From Serilophus lunatus (taxonomy: Eukaryota > Chordata > Aves > Passeriformes > Eurylaimidae): a DNA stretch of 64,000 bases. The notes beneath the pieces were generated by a model. That model saw only the letters and a program-made list of their open reading frames with translations. It was not told the origin of the DNA and ran no database searches. Position numbers and translations under genes: made by a program. Below, piece after piece: positions 37,019 through 50,200 of the stretch. Positions within the stretch are counted from its first letter, which is position 1; each line of letters starts with the position of its first letter. The stretch is taken from contig VXBA01005476.1 in the NCBI GenBank assembly GCA_013399895.1, positions 762,198 to 826,197 of the forward strand, written 5' to 3'.

Positions 37019-39117
37019 GTGAGTGTGGCTTCATTCTCTCATGGCTACCCATGGCTCCCCCTATCCTGGGCTCTTGCAGGGGTTCTGTGCTCCTGCCTGG
37101 CACACCAGCACAGCAGAGGAATGAGGTCTTACAGAAAAGGGCCATTTAGAGTTTTTTCAAAAGAGGAAATGGAGGCTATCAACTCTCTGGGTTTTCAGCA
37201 AAAATGCTGGTGGGAGATGCCAGTGTTGAAAGGCAAACCAGTTGAATTTTGCTTCGTACATCATCTGAATCTGCTCCCATCTATTAAGAGAAAATTTTAA
37301 TAGTGCTCCCTTGATGGAGGAGAACTTCTCAATCTTCTACTTACTGATGATGCTTTTCTTTGTGTTAGTAGATGTGGGTACAGTCCTCTCATGCTGGACT
37401 GAAAATCTCTTTTATTTTTCCCTTTTTAGGTCCATCAGACAGAGCGATGAAAATGTTAGCATCTGGTATGTGTGGTAAGTTTCAGATCTGCTTTAGAGGG
37501 GAAAAAACCTGCAAATAGTATTCTTTGATGGATATATGGAGAGAAAGGCATTAAGAGAGACTGATAGCTAGAGAGCATTGCTCCTGGGCTGTCCCTGTGT
37601 TCTGTCTTTACAAACTAATGGGAATCATTTATCCATATCCTCCTCACTGTATGCTAACAACCGGGGGAAAAAACGATGCATGATTTCAGGGAGGAATGTT
37701 TGAATTTCCAGCCAGCACTCATTCCTGAGCACTCAGGACTGAGACATTGGTTTCTGGGGACTTTGATCATGTCCAGTATGCTGGTGGGGAAACCGCAACA
37801 TTTAACAGCTATTTGCAAGATGTTAATGAATATGTTAATTTGAAGACATGCAGCCATCTGTCAGTGCTGCCCGCAGATGGTGATGGTACTGTTCTTCCCC
37901 TGCTGCCTCTGCCTTAGGTTCCTGCTATTGTTTTTCCTGGCCTTGCTCCTGTCCTGTGGGATCTGCTGCTGCCTGCAGTGCTGGCTGAAACGGCAGAGCT
38001 GCCTCTCCCAACGGCGCGCCCTGGCTGTCTTTGCTCTCAGCAGCTCGGATGACTTTTGTGGTTAGTCCTGTCCCTGGTCCCAGTGGGCTTCCTGTGGACC
38101 ATCCATAACCCAGTAAGAGGCAGCCAGGCTTGAGTGGGAGCTGGACTGCAGCCAGGTGCTGTGTTTCTGGTGAACAGTGGGGAGTTCAGCTCAGGCATCC
38201 TGGGGGCATGTTCAGACCATGAACTGCAGGGCTGAAAACACATCCAACTTTTCCTCAGCCGTTTCAGCTGAGCTTGGCGCTGTCTACCCCTCTGTGTCCG
38301 TGTGTCCCAAAGGTGCATAGTCTAGGCTTATCTAGGCTATTATTGGAGGTGTGTGGGACTTTCTCCTTAGTGCTGGAACACTCAGTGACCCAACACACGA
38401 AAACACAGGCACTGGGGTCAGGCAGCCCATTCCAGTATGTGCCCTGAATTTCTCACTCAGGCGAGACTGCAGTAGTCTAACTTGAGCCACTCCAGTAGGC
38501 AGCTCAACTGCCTGATACACTCTGGAATCTGTCAAAAGTTTGTCTTGGTGGGCGCTGTTCATTGTGGTAGCCGTCCTCAGCATTCCCCAGCGAGCACCCA
38601 GACTTCTTAGAACTGAGCTATAAGGGATGTGTAGTACCCATAACTGACCTGGAGTAGGGTTAGCAGCAGCATCAGGCTGGGCCGTACATCCCCAAGAAAA
38701 ATATATCTAGTTCTGTCATTTCCCTAAGGCCTTTCCCAGAAACCTGCTTTGTGTGTGGTCATGGACAGTGTCTCCACAGGGAGGGCCCACCCAAATTCCT
38801 CTGTCCTCATTTCTTGTATCTGGAGTTTTGGGTGAAAGGTTTTGTGATGCCATGCTTCAAAAATTGCATCCATACCTTTCTTGTTTCCTTCTGGGTTCAT
38901 CCCTCTGACCCCCACACTTGCTTTTCATGCCTGTCTGCTGTATGGTTGTGACTTTGCTTTTTCCCCAGCGAGTGAAGCACCTCAGTGCCCATTCTCTGGA
39001 TCTCTGAGCCCCTGCACGGCTGCTGAGATGTCCTCTTGTCCTGCCTCACGGTTCAGCCTTGGGGGAAGTGAGTTGCCTCCATCCTATGAGGATGTTATGA
39101 AGGAAAACAAGCTCTAG
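36981..39117 (+). CDS. TMEM207: Transmembrane protein 207, exons 2-5
   Basis: Small single-pass membrane protein of poorly known function. The human protein binds WW-domain proteins such as WWOX through its C-terminal proline motif. The join 36981-37018, 37430-37474, 37918-38060, 38969-39117 is open throughout and gives 124 residues. With a signal-peptide exon the total is close to the human 146. In order: short acidic ectodomain (DSESDCELGE and QSDENVSIWYVW), one membrane segment FLLLFFLALLLSCGICCCLQ, then CWLKRQSCLSQRRALAVFAL (human has CLQCWLRR and HRRTMAVFAV), an acidic SSDDF, a Ser/Pro-rich tail and a terminal LPPSYEDVMKENKL matching the human SPPPYEEIV. The distance from the ectodomain CE to WY(V/I)W equals the human one. 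The membrane-proximal cysteine cluster could be palmitoylated. It converges on CLDN16 exactly as in mammals. Confidence 0.88.
37430..37474 (+). CDS. TMEM207: TMEM207 exon 3 (juxtamembrane microexon)
   Basis: A 45-nt exon after a TTTTATTTTTCCCTTTTTAG acceptor and before GTAAGT. It encodes SIRQSDENVSIWYVW with the last Trp split across the next intron. The W-Y-V-W corresponds to the human W-Y-I-W that leads into the membrane segment. N-V-S is a potential N-glycosylation site just outside the membrane. Confidence 0.85.
37918..38060 (+). CDS. TMEM207: TMEM207 exon 4 (transmembrane segment)
   Basis: A 143-nt exon between CTGCCTCTGCCTTAG and GTTAGT. It encodes a very hydrophobic FLLLFFLALLLSCGICCCLQ membrane helix, then CWLKRQSC and RRALAVFAL, ending in SSSDDFC. 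The L-Q-C-W-L-(K/R)-R and R-R-x-(L/M)-A-V-F-A blocks identify TMEM207. Six cysteines crowd the inner membrane face. Confidence 0.9.
38969..39117 (+). CDS. TMEM207: TMEM207 exon 5 (PPxY tail and stop)
   Basis: The last 149 coding nucleotides follow a TTTGCTTTTTCCCCAG acceptor. The tail reads SEAPQCPFSGSLSPC, a Ser-rich stretch, then GGSELPPSYEDVMKENKL and TAG at 39115-39117. P-P-S-Y is a WW-domain ligand at the same distance from the C-terminus as the human P-P-P-Y. The middle of the tail is poorly conserved. Confidence 0.88.
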
Positions 39118-42100
39118 ACACTACATGTTAGTTTTCAATTATTCCACTTGGCTCTTCAAAGATCTTCCATCATGCTACAGGAGTGTGACATCAAATCAGT
39201 CCTTTCCACAGGTTGGCCAAAAGACTGAAAAGCAGCACATATTTCATCTGAACCTAAAAGAGGAGACTAAATGCAACAGAAAAAATGCCAAAACCATGTG
39301 TTGAATCTGTCACGGGATCTCAGCCTGACATTTTGATGGCTCTGGATTTCAAGAAGCTCTGTCAAAGGCCTATCTGCATTTGGGGTTTCTGGCTCAGCCT
39401 CCAGATTTATTCTACGCCTGCTCGAGCTGGTGCAACCCCATGTGTTTTAGGACTGAATGTTGATAAATGACTTGATAGTTACTTCTCAAACTTGGGCTGC
39501 CTCCTTCACTTGGTGTAGTGCCAAGAAACACCCTCTGGCAAAGTCATGTTGTTCTAATACATTGTAATGCAATCATGCTACTCTATGATGAAGGATCGTT
39601 TGCCACATTTAAAATATTTAGCACATCATATCAGATTTGTCATATGCAAAAGGCAGCAAATTTACGGCCAGGGAAGAGAAAACAAGAAAGAGGGATTATG
39701 GCTAGTAACAGTGGCAGGAACTGATTGCAGAGCATGTAAAAAAAGTTAATTTGCTCATTTAAGCTGTTCTCAATTTCATGATGACTCTCCTCAGCTGCTC
39801 TTGCCCTATTGTTGCAGACCAGCAGGTTTTGAGCGGCCCAGGACCCATTTGGAATTTCTCCACAGATATTAATTTGGAACTTAGATATTTAATACCTAGT
39901 TACAGAAATCTATTAGGATAAAGAATGTCTTTTTCTTTGAGGTGATCAGCACAGACAGGATGGAAAAATACTTGAAGAAACCATCCAGACTGCCTTATGC
40001 CCAAGCAGGATAAGCTCTACATAAGACATGCCTAGAAGGTATTAGCCTAACTAGTTCTCAAATTACAGAGAAAAGATGCCAAATTTCCCCCTTAGCTAGA
40101 TTCTAGATGAAAGCAAAGATTTCCTTTTGTTTGTCATCAGCAGACCACCATGCATGACCTCTCTGCCTCTCCTCTCTCAGTGGCAGATGCTGGAGTGCTG
40201 CAGTCAGCCCTCTCTTGTTGCAAAAAGTAGATTTCACACCTTGTCCCATGCACTGGTTGCCCATGGAGCCATAAGCTTACAGTCAAATTGAGCAACTGGG
40301 TCCATCTTGGATTAGTACCCCAAAAGATAAATGGAAGCTCACATGGAGCGGTTCCTATACCAGTAGGGTGAGGTTAGTACCAGTTCCTATGCTCAGGAAG
40401 GAAACTGGGAAGGTAAGTCCACTAAATGTTACAAAATGCTCACATATTCTCATAATAATTCTAGATAAGTACATATGCTAGATAAAGAATTACAGCATAT
40501 TTTGAGAGAGAATTCTTTGCCACCACCACTGCAAATTATCTCCCTAAAATGCCATTTTAGAAGCAGCTTTAATGTTTGACTCTTATGTGAAAAGAAATAA
40601 ATGCTACTGTAGCCAAATGAATGTAGGTGCCAGCAGGCTAAAATATCACCAGATTTATTAATAAGGAAAATTAGCAAGTACAGACTCAGACAGGGGATAA
40701 GTCAAGCAACTCCTGAGTGTCCTTTCACTGGCTGAAATTAGTAAGACTTGCAGGTTATCAGCACCTCTCAGGATCAGACCTTTTATATATACAACTGCTT
40801 ATACTACTCAACCCCTTCAATTTATGCCCTGAAGCATAAGATTTGATTATGTTTGTCACTTCAGCTTACACAGCCTTTTAGTGGGCATTAAATCAGCCGT
40901 CACTTGCTTCCCACCTACACACTGCCTTTGCTTCAGTGACCCCTTCGTGGCAGTGAACTCCACAGGTTGTCTGCATTATGTGCTGCATAAAACATTACCA
41001 CCTCCTGCTTATTAATTACTTGGCTCTAAATAAATTGCTGCCTTTAATTTCATTGAATGTCACCTTCTAATCAGTTGGCTGGAGAGGCTAACAAGCAAGG
41101 ACTGTTCTTGTTTCAATGCCTCCATCTCTCTGCATCCCTCTTTCACAAGGACCAGTCATTCCTGAGGCTGTAAATTCTTCCCCAGCTACCCAACAGAGGG
41201 CAAGCGAGGCTTTCAACACACAGAAACACTTGTGGAAACAGGTTTATTTCCCTGCTACTGGTGTGCATTCAAGTGTTTTCCACTTCATGTTCAAAGTGCT
41301 TTAATTATGCACAAAAGGAATCAAATTATTCCATCCAAACCGTGACAAGTGGCTTATAATAAAGTAAGCTAGTGGCTGTCACAAAATCAGGCTCCATCTG
41401 GAGTCCCCAGCATGACAGAATCTGTGTGCTGTGGTACCTGTGCAACATGACAGGAGCCACAGGAGCTTCCAAAAACTGTTGTAGGCCAGGAAGCATCTGC
41501 AAAAAAGAGTTCATTTTGGGTTGCTATGGGGTAAATGTAAACTAACCTAGCTGCTGGCTTGTGATAGGGAAGGAGAGTACTCTGAGAAGGAGCTCAGCAG
41601 GGAGTGCCCTGGTTCTTGGCTTCCTGATCATTGAAATGGAAAAGAAGATGGTTTTCTCCCTTCTACAAACATATTTGGGGTGATCCCACCGACTTGCTTT
41701 TGCCTATGAAAGCTGCTTCCCTCAGCTTGCCCCCTTACTCACAGGTGCTCCAGCAGAATGGGCAAGGTTTCTCCACACCTTTGCTCCCATTCTTGCAAAA
41801 GCAAGGTTTTGCCTTGTAATTGAGTTTTTGTAAGCTCTCAGCCCTAAATGAGGGCAGTTAATGCAGTTTGGCCAATGTTTCCAGAACTGTGAGGAAAGAT
41901 GAGCCATTCCCTTATAATTCATCTCCTTAGGAGTAGGGTCCACTTTGGGAAAGCACTGGTTCTCCTGCAACTCTCTGGCTGCGGCTCATCCTCTCACACT
42001 TCAAGATGATTGAGAAGAAATAGCAAATGGCTCTAGAAAAAAGCAGAAAACAGTAGAAGGTAGATGTATTTGTGGGGGAGCTTGTTGTCAGCAAGCCTTA

Positions 42101-45100
42101 TGAGGGGGAAATGGGAGCAGAGCAGAGTAGATAATTGCTTAGTGGCCATCTGGAAGCAAAAGACAAAGGAAACATGGTGAGGTACATGGCTGGACTTTTC
42201 AACTCCACATATTAAGAGCTGAATAATAAAGTCATAAACTGGCTCTCAGGCAAAATACAGCAAAATCAAAGGCAGCTGAGCCATAACAGGGCATCAGTCT
42301 CTAATGTCAGGAGGGTTAGACATAAAAGATGGATAATAATTTATATGCTCATTAATCTGTTTTTTATTATTATTGTCATCTAAAGACTCTGAATTATGGG
42401 TTGAAGACTTTTGCTCAAGGAGGATGAAGATGGGGCCGGGGGACAGATGCCTGCACTCTTTGGGTCACTAGAGGGCAAAATTCTGGCTCTTTCCTTCCTT
42501 GCTCAAAGGCATCTTACAGCAGGGACCCAGGAGCTGCTGAAAGAAAATTGTTCTCTACCCCCTGTAACGGCGGTTGGACAGAGTATTTCAGTCATTAATC
42601 ATTTGCCCACAATACTTAACTGATGCAGAAGAGCAAACAGTGGGAGTCCAGCCCCAGCTGAGATATAAAACCTCACTTTCTTGCTGGAATTTTACTTTTC
42701 TCCCTTGGAAAGTTTACAAAATTACTTTAAGCAGAAGTGTCTAAGCTGGGATAAAATTTGCAGTTGTTGAAGAGCCACGGCTGTAGGTGCACTGGAATCT
42801 GAGGTCCATAGCTACCAACAAAGTTCAAGGCAGCCTCCAAAATCACTCCCCCTTACCCAAGGGCTAGTCCTGTTTGTGCTACTGCCTTTCATGTGTCCTT
42901 GCAGGAGAGCAGTGATTTCCCTCACAGGAGTCAAAGCAGGTCACTTGGCAAAACACCTTCCTGGGTAAAATTTGGACGTGGTTTAGAGAGACATGACGTT
43001 CAAAGGCAACCATGTTTATTATATCTCACTGATGCTACAACATGTAAGAAAAGCAGAATTCTGAATTAACGTTCCTGTCCACTGGAGGTAATTGCTCAGA
43101 CCTATTGAATTAGCACCAAAATCACATTACAATGTTTGTGGAAGGCAGGAAATTCATATCTTGGGAAACATTCATGCAGCTGCAGTAGGAGATAGCCTAG
43201 TTCACAAGGTCACAGTAAGAGTGAGCCCTAATTACAGCCAGAGTTATTAAAAGCCCTTATGAATAAGGCTGATTGAGCCAGTGAGAGGATGAAATGCTGC
43301 ATGCTGGAAAGGACAGCCATTGCAGATGTCATTGTTTTATTATCTATCTCACTTGCCTATATCAAAATGGGAAATCAATACATAGCTGTAAGTCATGAAA
43401 TCAATTTAGCAAAGAGTTTACCTGCAACACTTCACGGTTTTCCATAACCTGCAACCAGCTGGATCCCTGGCAGACTGCACCAATCTGTGTGCTGTCACTG
43501 AAGAGGACGCTGGAGAGCCCCATTTCAAGGAGACACACTGGAGCAAGTACACCAGGGAGCCCCAGCTCGCAGCTAAGTCCCTCAGTCTTCCTATGCCCTG
43601 GGAAATGAAGACTGAGATGCCCAAACACATAAAAATACTCCTTGGAAGTTAGTGAAAATCTAGAGAAACCTAAAAAACTGTTGACACTGAAGCATTAAAT
43701 GTTGGGCTTCAGCTAGAAATTGCAGTTGAGCAAAAAGCCTTGATAAGCCATCAATGGCCATCAGGAAAAGAAAATCAGTCTATTGTCATTCCTAGTCAGC
43801 TACTGCTGAATGGAATGGAGGTAGGTATTAAGGAAGTACCTTAATAAATGAGCTCACCTGATAGGTCTTTAGCCTTAGGGACAGCTTGTGATTTTGAAAG
43901 AAAAATTAAGTCTTGTGTACTTTCTGGGAGGTTTCTTGCTAATGAATAAACAACTAAACCAAAATGCATCTGCATTGTGGTGTGGTAATGAGCTAATGAG
44001 GAGTGAATCTTGCAGTCATGAAACCAATGTCAGTATTAAATCAAACAGGAATTAACAATTAAATATTAATAGCTGGTCAAAACATCAGATAGACTGTTAG
44101 CAGAATTTGAATAATGAAGCAGTGCAGCACTGGACTGGTTGTTACAAAACATTATCCTGGCAAACATAAGGGTGGCTGTGGCGTCTTCCTAGTCCTCTTG
44201 TGCAGGAGATAGATTCTCAAAACCTGTCATAGAGTTTGACTAGAATAGAATTATGGTTAAAGAATTAACCCTTATTCTACACAGATACTAAAGAAGAGAG
44301 GCTTACAAGTGTTTATGTAATATTCTTTTATGCAAGAATATTTGTATGTAAATTCTTTGTATGCAAAGTGTATTTCAGGAAGGTGGACCCTGAGTTAAGA
44401 TTGTATTTAGGGTATATGTGTGCTCTATTTGGGTAGCCCCAGAAGGAATGCAGGGCTGGACAGACTAATGAGACCAGTCCTTTATATTCACCCCTGATCA
44501 GGGCATAGACGTTCAATACCGAAGTGCCTACAGCTTGTGACCCATATGTTGCAAGTCATGAAACAGCTCCCACCACCATAAACCAAGCTGATGATTATTA
44601 GGACAAAGGCACAGAATTCTCCTCAACTACTGAACAGAAGAAATCAACGGCCTGAGATCTGCAACTACTTCTGCATTTCTCCTCAGCTAAACAAGGAATA
44701 AATCTTCACAGCAAGAAATAATCTTCATGCTCAGAAACAGCTATTGACGACGGCAACAAGAGGCTGGCGGGCATCCCTGAGTGTTTGTGGGGAGGGATAA
44801 TGTGCTGGCTGCATAGGCCGGGAACGGTTTTATTCAGGATTTTGGTCCAACTGATATCTTTGCTCGATATCATCTCCTCAGCAGCATGTCTGTGCTGGGT
44901 GAGTTGGGCTGAGGCTGCCTATGGCACTGCAGCATCTCTCCTCCCCCGGGTAGGTTGAGAGCATTTGCTCTCTGGGCAGGAGCAGGGATGTGGGCAGTGG
45001 AGTAGTCACTGAGCACAGCTCTGCCTATAGGGTGTGTTCACCCTCCATCTCCTTCCCAGTGTGCCCCTGAAGGAGCAGGGGAGCAGGGGCACTGCCCAGG

Positions 45101-47089
45101 AACCAGACCCAAAAAAAGTTCCTAGAGCTTCCCTGCCCGAGCAGAGCATATCAGCAGAGTCATCTCTTCTGCCCCAAAATCCTACAGCAAAGATATTTCT
45201 GATGTGACTGTGAAAAAATTAAGCAAAAAAAATCCCAAACCGAAAACAAACAATGGAGCTCTGGATGCAGGTTCCTGAAATAACAGGCAGAAATTCCTGT
45301 CACCTCCAGATCAATTTGTGCATTCCTGGTATAATCCATGAATTCATCACATCATTCATAACTCTTGTATTCCTTGTCTCCCAGGACCTCGTAAAAAAGC
45401 CTCCTTCACTTCTCCTACTGTGTTTACATCTGTTCAATATAGCTCCTCTGCTGGCAATAACCTGCTTTCAGTTGGACTAACATAAACATCTGCCAACCTA
45501 AGCAGCATGAACTCTGCAGGCATGAACTCCCCTTGCCTGAGCAGCAGCACTGCCACGAGAGCTCTTGCTGAGATGGCTGCATTATGGTCTAAGCCTTGTA
45601 GAAGTGCTTGAGCCTGTAGCAGAGCAATACGGACTTTCTTTTTTCCTGTCTGTTCCAAGGCCTGAGCACTTCTTGACTAGGAGCCATGTCAGGATTGGAT
45701 TATGTTTTGTTGATGATGATCAATTCTGTGCTACAGCACAAGATGCTGCTTACAGGATAATCCATTAGAGGACTCAGCCCTACATTTTCCGTAATAGGGG
45801 CTATCACAGGTGCTATTTGAGACTCAGCCCACTCCATCCTCAGCCATCCCATCTCCCTTTGGCACACATAACATAAGGTTACACATCATACCGTCTGGGA
45901 GAAGAAAATTCAGCCTCTTTACCAAGCAGTCCATGGAGGAAGCCTACCACTGTGGTGCCTTAGTACTGTGTACACACTGCTGAGAGACTGCAGTTGCTTC
46001 TCCACTGCCCCTGAGCAGATATATCTCTGTGCTGGGAGCCTTTTCTAAACCCCTTGTGTCCGTGACCTTCTGATGTGGCAGAAAGGCCTGAATTTGGACA
46101 GTTATTACCAGCCCTATGAAAACTCTGTCTCAGTTTCTCCTTCCATTAAAGACATAGAAGAACTTTCACATCTTAGGGAACATGCTAAACCATGCTAGGT
46201 TTTTCTCATCCACCCTAGTGAATGCCGGGCTGATGCTCCAGCCTTATCCAGACTGTATTGCAGTAGGGGACAGCAGTCTTGAACTGCATTTAAATACCTT
46301 CCAATAGAAAGGGAAAATAGATTTTATTATAATTTATCATAGTTTCTAGCTAATATAGACATATTGTCATGCACAAGGTCAGATTTTGGATCTTCACTCA
46401 CTTTGTCCAAGCAATGTTTTTACTAGGCAGAATGAAGCTGGCAATTTCCAGATTTCAGTGAGTCTAGAGCATCTGTAATGCACATTTTAACACTGACTGA
46501 GAAGGACTGTATTTTGCAGGGAAGAATGCAGTTGGATTTGCAGTTTTCTCAGTGCCGAGGTTCATGGGCCAAAGACAAGGTCAACACAGCTCTGAAGAAC
46601 TCTCCAGCTGCCTGTAAGGGGAACAGACTCCCATGCTGGGTGCACAGCGTCCAGTTGTTGGCCAGACAGTCAGTCCCTCTCTTTGCTAGTATTTTCTGCT
46701 TTGTACAGTCTGTGGACATGTTGCCAGACATCAAATAGATACATCTTGCAGTTTGGAGGTCTCCATGCAGAGCATTGTGATCTGATTTGGGAACAGCTGA
46801 TTTGTCTCACTTGTACCAATAGTATTGAGACAAAGGGTGAAAAGGCTTGTGTTGGTTATTCTGGTCCATGCAAGCAGCCTCGTCACTCAACGGACTTCCC
46901 TCATACAAGATCTTCTCAGAGATTACTTTCTTGAAGGAAGGCTTTTTTGAAGCTCTCATAATGCAAACATTGTAGCATACAGTAGATCCTTTAAATTTAA
47001 CTGCATCTGTATCACAACCACAAGAGCTTGGGTCTCTGTAATCCACTACAAATAAAAGCAGAGCTCTTTCTGGACCACCTACCTCCTCC
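39118..47089. other. Convergent intergenic stretch TMEM207-CLDN16
   Basis: Holds both 3'UTRs and about 8 kb of sequence without recognised exons. A plus-strand AATAAA occurs near 40.6 kb and a minus-strand one at 46323. Neither can be tied to a transcript end. A fragment resembling CTCAGTTTCTCC near 46.13 kb may be a tiny MIR remnant. Confidence 0.55.
46323..46328 (-). terminator. Possible CLDN16 polyadenylation signal
   Basis: The minus strand reads AATAAA here, about 760 nt past the CLDN16 stop. It is the first canonical hexamer I noticed downstream. No transcript evidence supports its use. Confidence 0.25.
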
Positions 47090-47229
47090 TCACACTCTTG
47101 TGTCCACTGCATACATTTTGGCAGTGGCAGTTTGCGAGGATGGCAAATGCATGTTTGTTACAATGGTTGCAGCTGAGGAATAGCCTTTCCTCAAGGAGTA
47201 AGCAGAATGGAGTCTTCCAGAACTGGTCT
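47090..47229 (-). CDS. CLDN16: CLDN16 coding exon 5 (C-terminal tail, PDZ motif)
   Basis: The final 140 coding nucleotides follow a strong acceptor (TTTCTCTTCCTGTGTCTCACAG). The tail reads ETSSGRLHSAYSLRKGYSSA, continues through a Thr/Ser-rich stretch, and ends TAKMYAVDTRV and TGA. The distal nine residues match the mammalian protein, while the middle of the tail is diverged. The terminal T-R-V is a class I PDZ ligand. The longer open frame seen here on the same strand is out of register and is a shadow. Confidence 0.93.
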
Positions 47230-50200
47230 CTGTGAGACACAGGAAGAGAAATACAAAGTGCAGATGAGTGCTGGGTGACTTTCAGCTGCAAAGCTTCATA
47301 ATTCAGAGAAAGCAGACATGACATAATAACAACACATTTTATGTCATCTTTACACCTCAGATCCCACCTGAAGACCTTTCTAGAGCTGCCTAAGGCTATT
47401 CCCATTTTACAGCAGGAAATATTGCTACTGGGGATGAGCAACCATCCCAAAGGATGTCCCTGAAGGACTTTCCCCACCCTGTGTACCTGCAGCACACCCC
47501 AAGCAATGGATCTGTCTCTGTACCGTGCTTTAGCCCTGCCACACTTCCTCACCTCTGAAGAGATACATGCAGCAGGTGAGCAGGGACCCAGATAAGAAAC
47601 AGCCAAGTGACCCCGCCATGCCAAGCCAGCACGACCAGCCAAACTTGTACTGGATGCCCAGAAACACATTATGGAAGACCAGAGAGGAGCGCTCCATGTA
47701 GACATCTACAGCATACCACACTGAGCCAGTAATGCCTGGGAGACCTGCAGGACAGGAGCAAAGTGCCACACAGAGCTCTCAGATGGACCACGAGAAGGTC
47801 ACAAACATAAAATCTGAAGCTATCACTGCTGTCTGCTGGGTCAGACTTCAGGACGGGAAGACCTTCCTCAAACAGCAGGTTTTGGCCCCTGTTCAGCCTC
47901 AGCCTTTGGCAGATTCACCTTGGCTCCTGCTGATATCAGCCACAGAGCTGCCAGGCAGAGGCTGCACCTCACAACTTGGCATTGACGCACACCACCAGTG
48001 CTGGCTGGCAGCACTGAGTTTTCTGCAGCAAAAGGCAGAAAGCTCTTTCCTTCTCAGCTTGTTTACTAACTTGTTGTAAAGTTCCTTCCAGAATTTAATT
48101 TCTAATCTGTTTTGATTTTTCAGAACTTTAATGATGTTTTTCAGATAAACTTTGAGGAATGAATGGAAGATGTTCAAAAGATCCTCTTAAAGTGTTTTAC
48201 ATGTGCTCCCAGTGGCTGGGATGAGTTATATATTAAATCTGCTTACACTGAAGCAGAGGTAGCTGCTCAATATTGGCATGAAGTCAAATGAATTTATTTG
48301 GTACCTAGTCGGCTATTTAATTTTGTATTTAAAATTCTCCCACTGGCTGTAACAGCAAAGCACCTCAGCCAGTTGAGTATTTATCATCTAGGAGAGACAG
48401 ACATGTTATTATCCTTTTATTAGAGATCAGCTGCAGAGATTTTGGGCTAAGTGATTTGCCCAAGGTCACACAATCTGTAACAGAGCCAGGAACCAAACCA
48501 GGATACCAGGAGTGTCTAGTCCTTCAGCAATTAGGTCTCTTTGCTTTATCAACAAGGCCAACTGCTTCATAGTAAAACAACAGTAAGTGGAAGTCAGTCA
48601 ACTCAGAGCAAAGTCTCCTGGTCAATACGTGAACTGAAAGCAGATAAACTCAGCTATGTGTTGTTAGAGGCAGGTGGTGAACAGAGGAAGCTATGTTGCA
48701 CAAATAAATCAGAAAATACACTAACGTCTCTTCCCAAAATAAGAAGAGGCTTTAATGCTTCCTAACTTTGCTAAAGGATTTCCTGCAGAATGGGGATGCA
48801 GCAGGGGAATACCTGCAATCAGCAACATAACTCCAGACACCAGGCAGATACGCAGCTTGATGAGCGGCTCATCGGGAAGGAATTTCACGCAGTCCAGTCC
48901 CAGGACCAGAAAGAGAAATCCAAATCCTGACAGGATGTCTGCTGTGATCATCATGGCTCGGGTCAGCACCAGCTTCACTGCAGGACAAAAGCAAGATCAT
49001 TCTAGTGCACTGGGAATGGAAATGTAGGGGTGAAATAGAGTCAGATCCCATGGAAACATGTTTTTCTGTGGTAAAGCTTTCTCCAGCTTCCCCTGAGAGT
49101 AATACCTCACTGAGAAAAGAAACATGCCTCTAATTATCCATCACTGAGTAGAACAACTACTCTTTTAGTCTATAGTCAGGTGTCCCCACCATTTGTAGAA
49201 ACAGTCTTGACTCTTACATACCAGGGTGCTCGGCATAGATGGAGTCGTACTCATCACAAGTTTGGATCCCATCAAAAACGTTTGTGACACATTCCCACCA
49301 CAGGCCACGACACTTTGTACTCACCTGAATTGAAAAGATAGACTGTAAGTTAAAATATCCACCAACACAGCAGATGGTCAGCTTAGCCCTTCAACAAAAG
49401 TCCTGGTCCAGTGACATTGATGGCAAACCAGAGCTTTTAGCTTGAAGAAGAGAAAAAGCAGCAGGATGGAGAGAAAGGACAATGTTACAGTGTTTTCTGT
49501 GTACCTGCTAATATTTTCACATTACAGCAAAATAAATTCAGAGTAGATATTAGGGAAAAAAAAAAAACAAAAACTGCCTATTGTTGAGGATAAAAATTCT
49601 GAAGGAAATTTCTGGGAGGAGCTGGAGGGCAGCTGACTGGACTGATCTAAGAGCAGGTTTGATCACTCCTTGCCAAATGCTTGTCTAGGCTGAGCTGGGC
49701 AGGGCTATGGACCAGATGACCTGAGACTTTGCTGCCCATGCTCCCCTTACACCATCTTCCTGACAAGAAGGAGCAGCTCAGAGCTGGGGAGAATACTGGG
49801 AGTGTGGGTGTGAGCCCCTGTACAGACACTTGTGGATGGTGCTCTCCAAATGACTCAGATGTAAACACTGGCTGGAAAATGAGAGGCAGCCCGTGCTGAT
49901 CCTGGCCCTGGGGCTTCAGGTGTGCTGCCAGCTATGGGACCACGCGTCCCAAGCCACAGTCATCACCGAGACATCCAGACTGGGGCAGACGTTCCAGTAG
50001 CATCATGGCTAATTGTCTCCACTGTCCTGAAGCCATAGATACCATTCCCTGCCCAGCCTTCCGTAGATCACTTTAATATGGGAGGTATTTTCATTACCAA
50101 TGCAAATATGGCAACAAGCACCTCTAAAACATTCCTGGAATTGCTCATAAAAGGAGCAGAGCTAATGTCAGCGCAGCTTTGGACTCCAGCCTGCCCACTG

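Noticed and set aside
47079..47705. 208-codon minus-strand frame covering CLDN16 exons 4-5.
   Set aside because: It reads through an intron and is out of frame with both exons. The spliced CLDN16 frame explains the sequence.
49620..49740. Possible second CR1 fragment (GGACCAGATGACCTGAGACT).
   Set aside because: Too short and lacking the following CCTTCCAACC block. Similarity could be chance.
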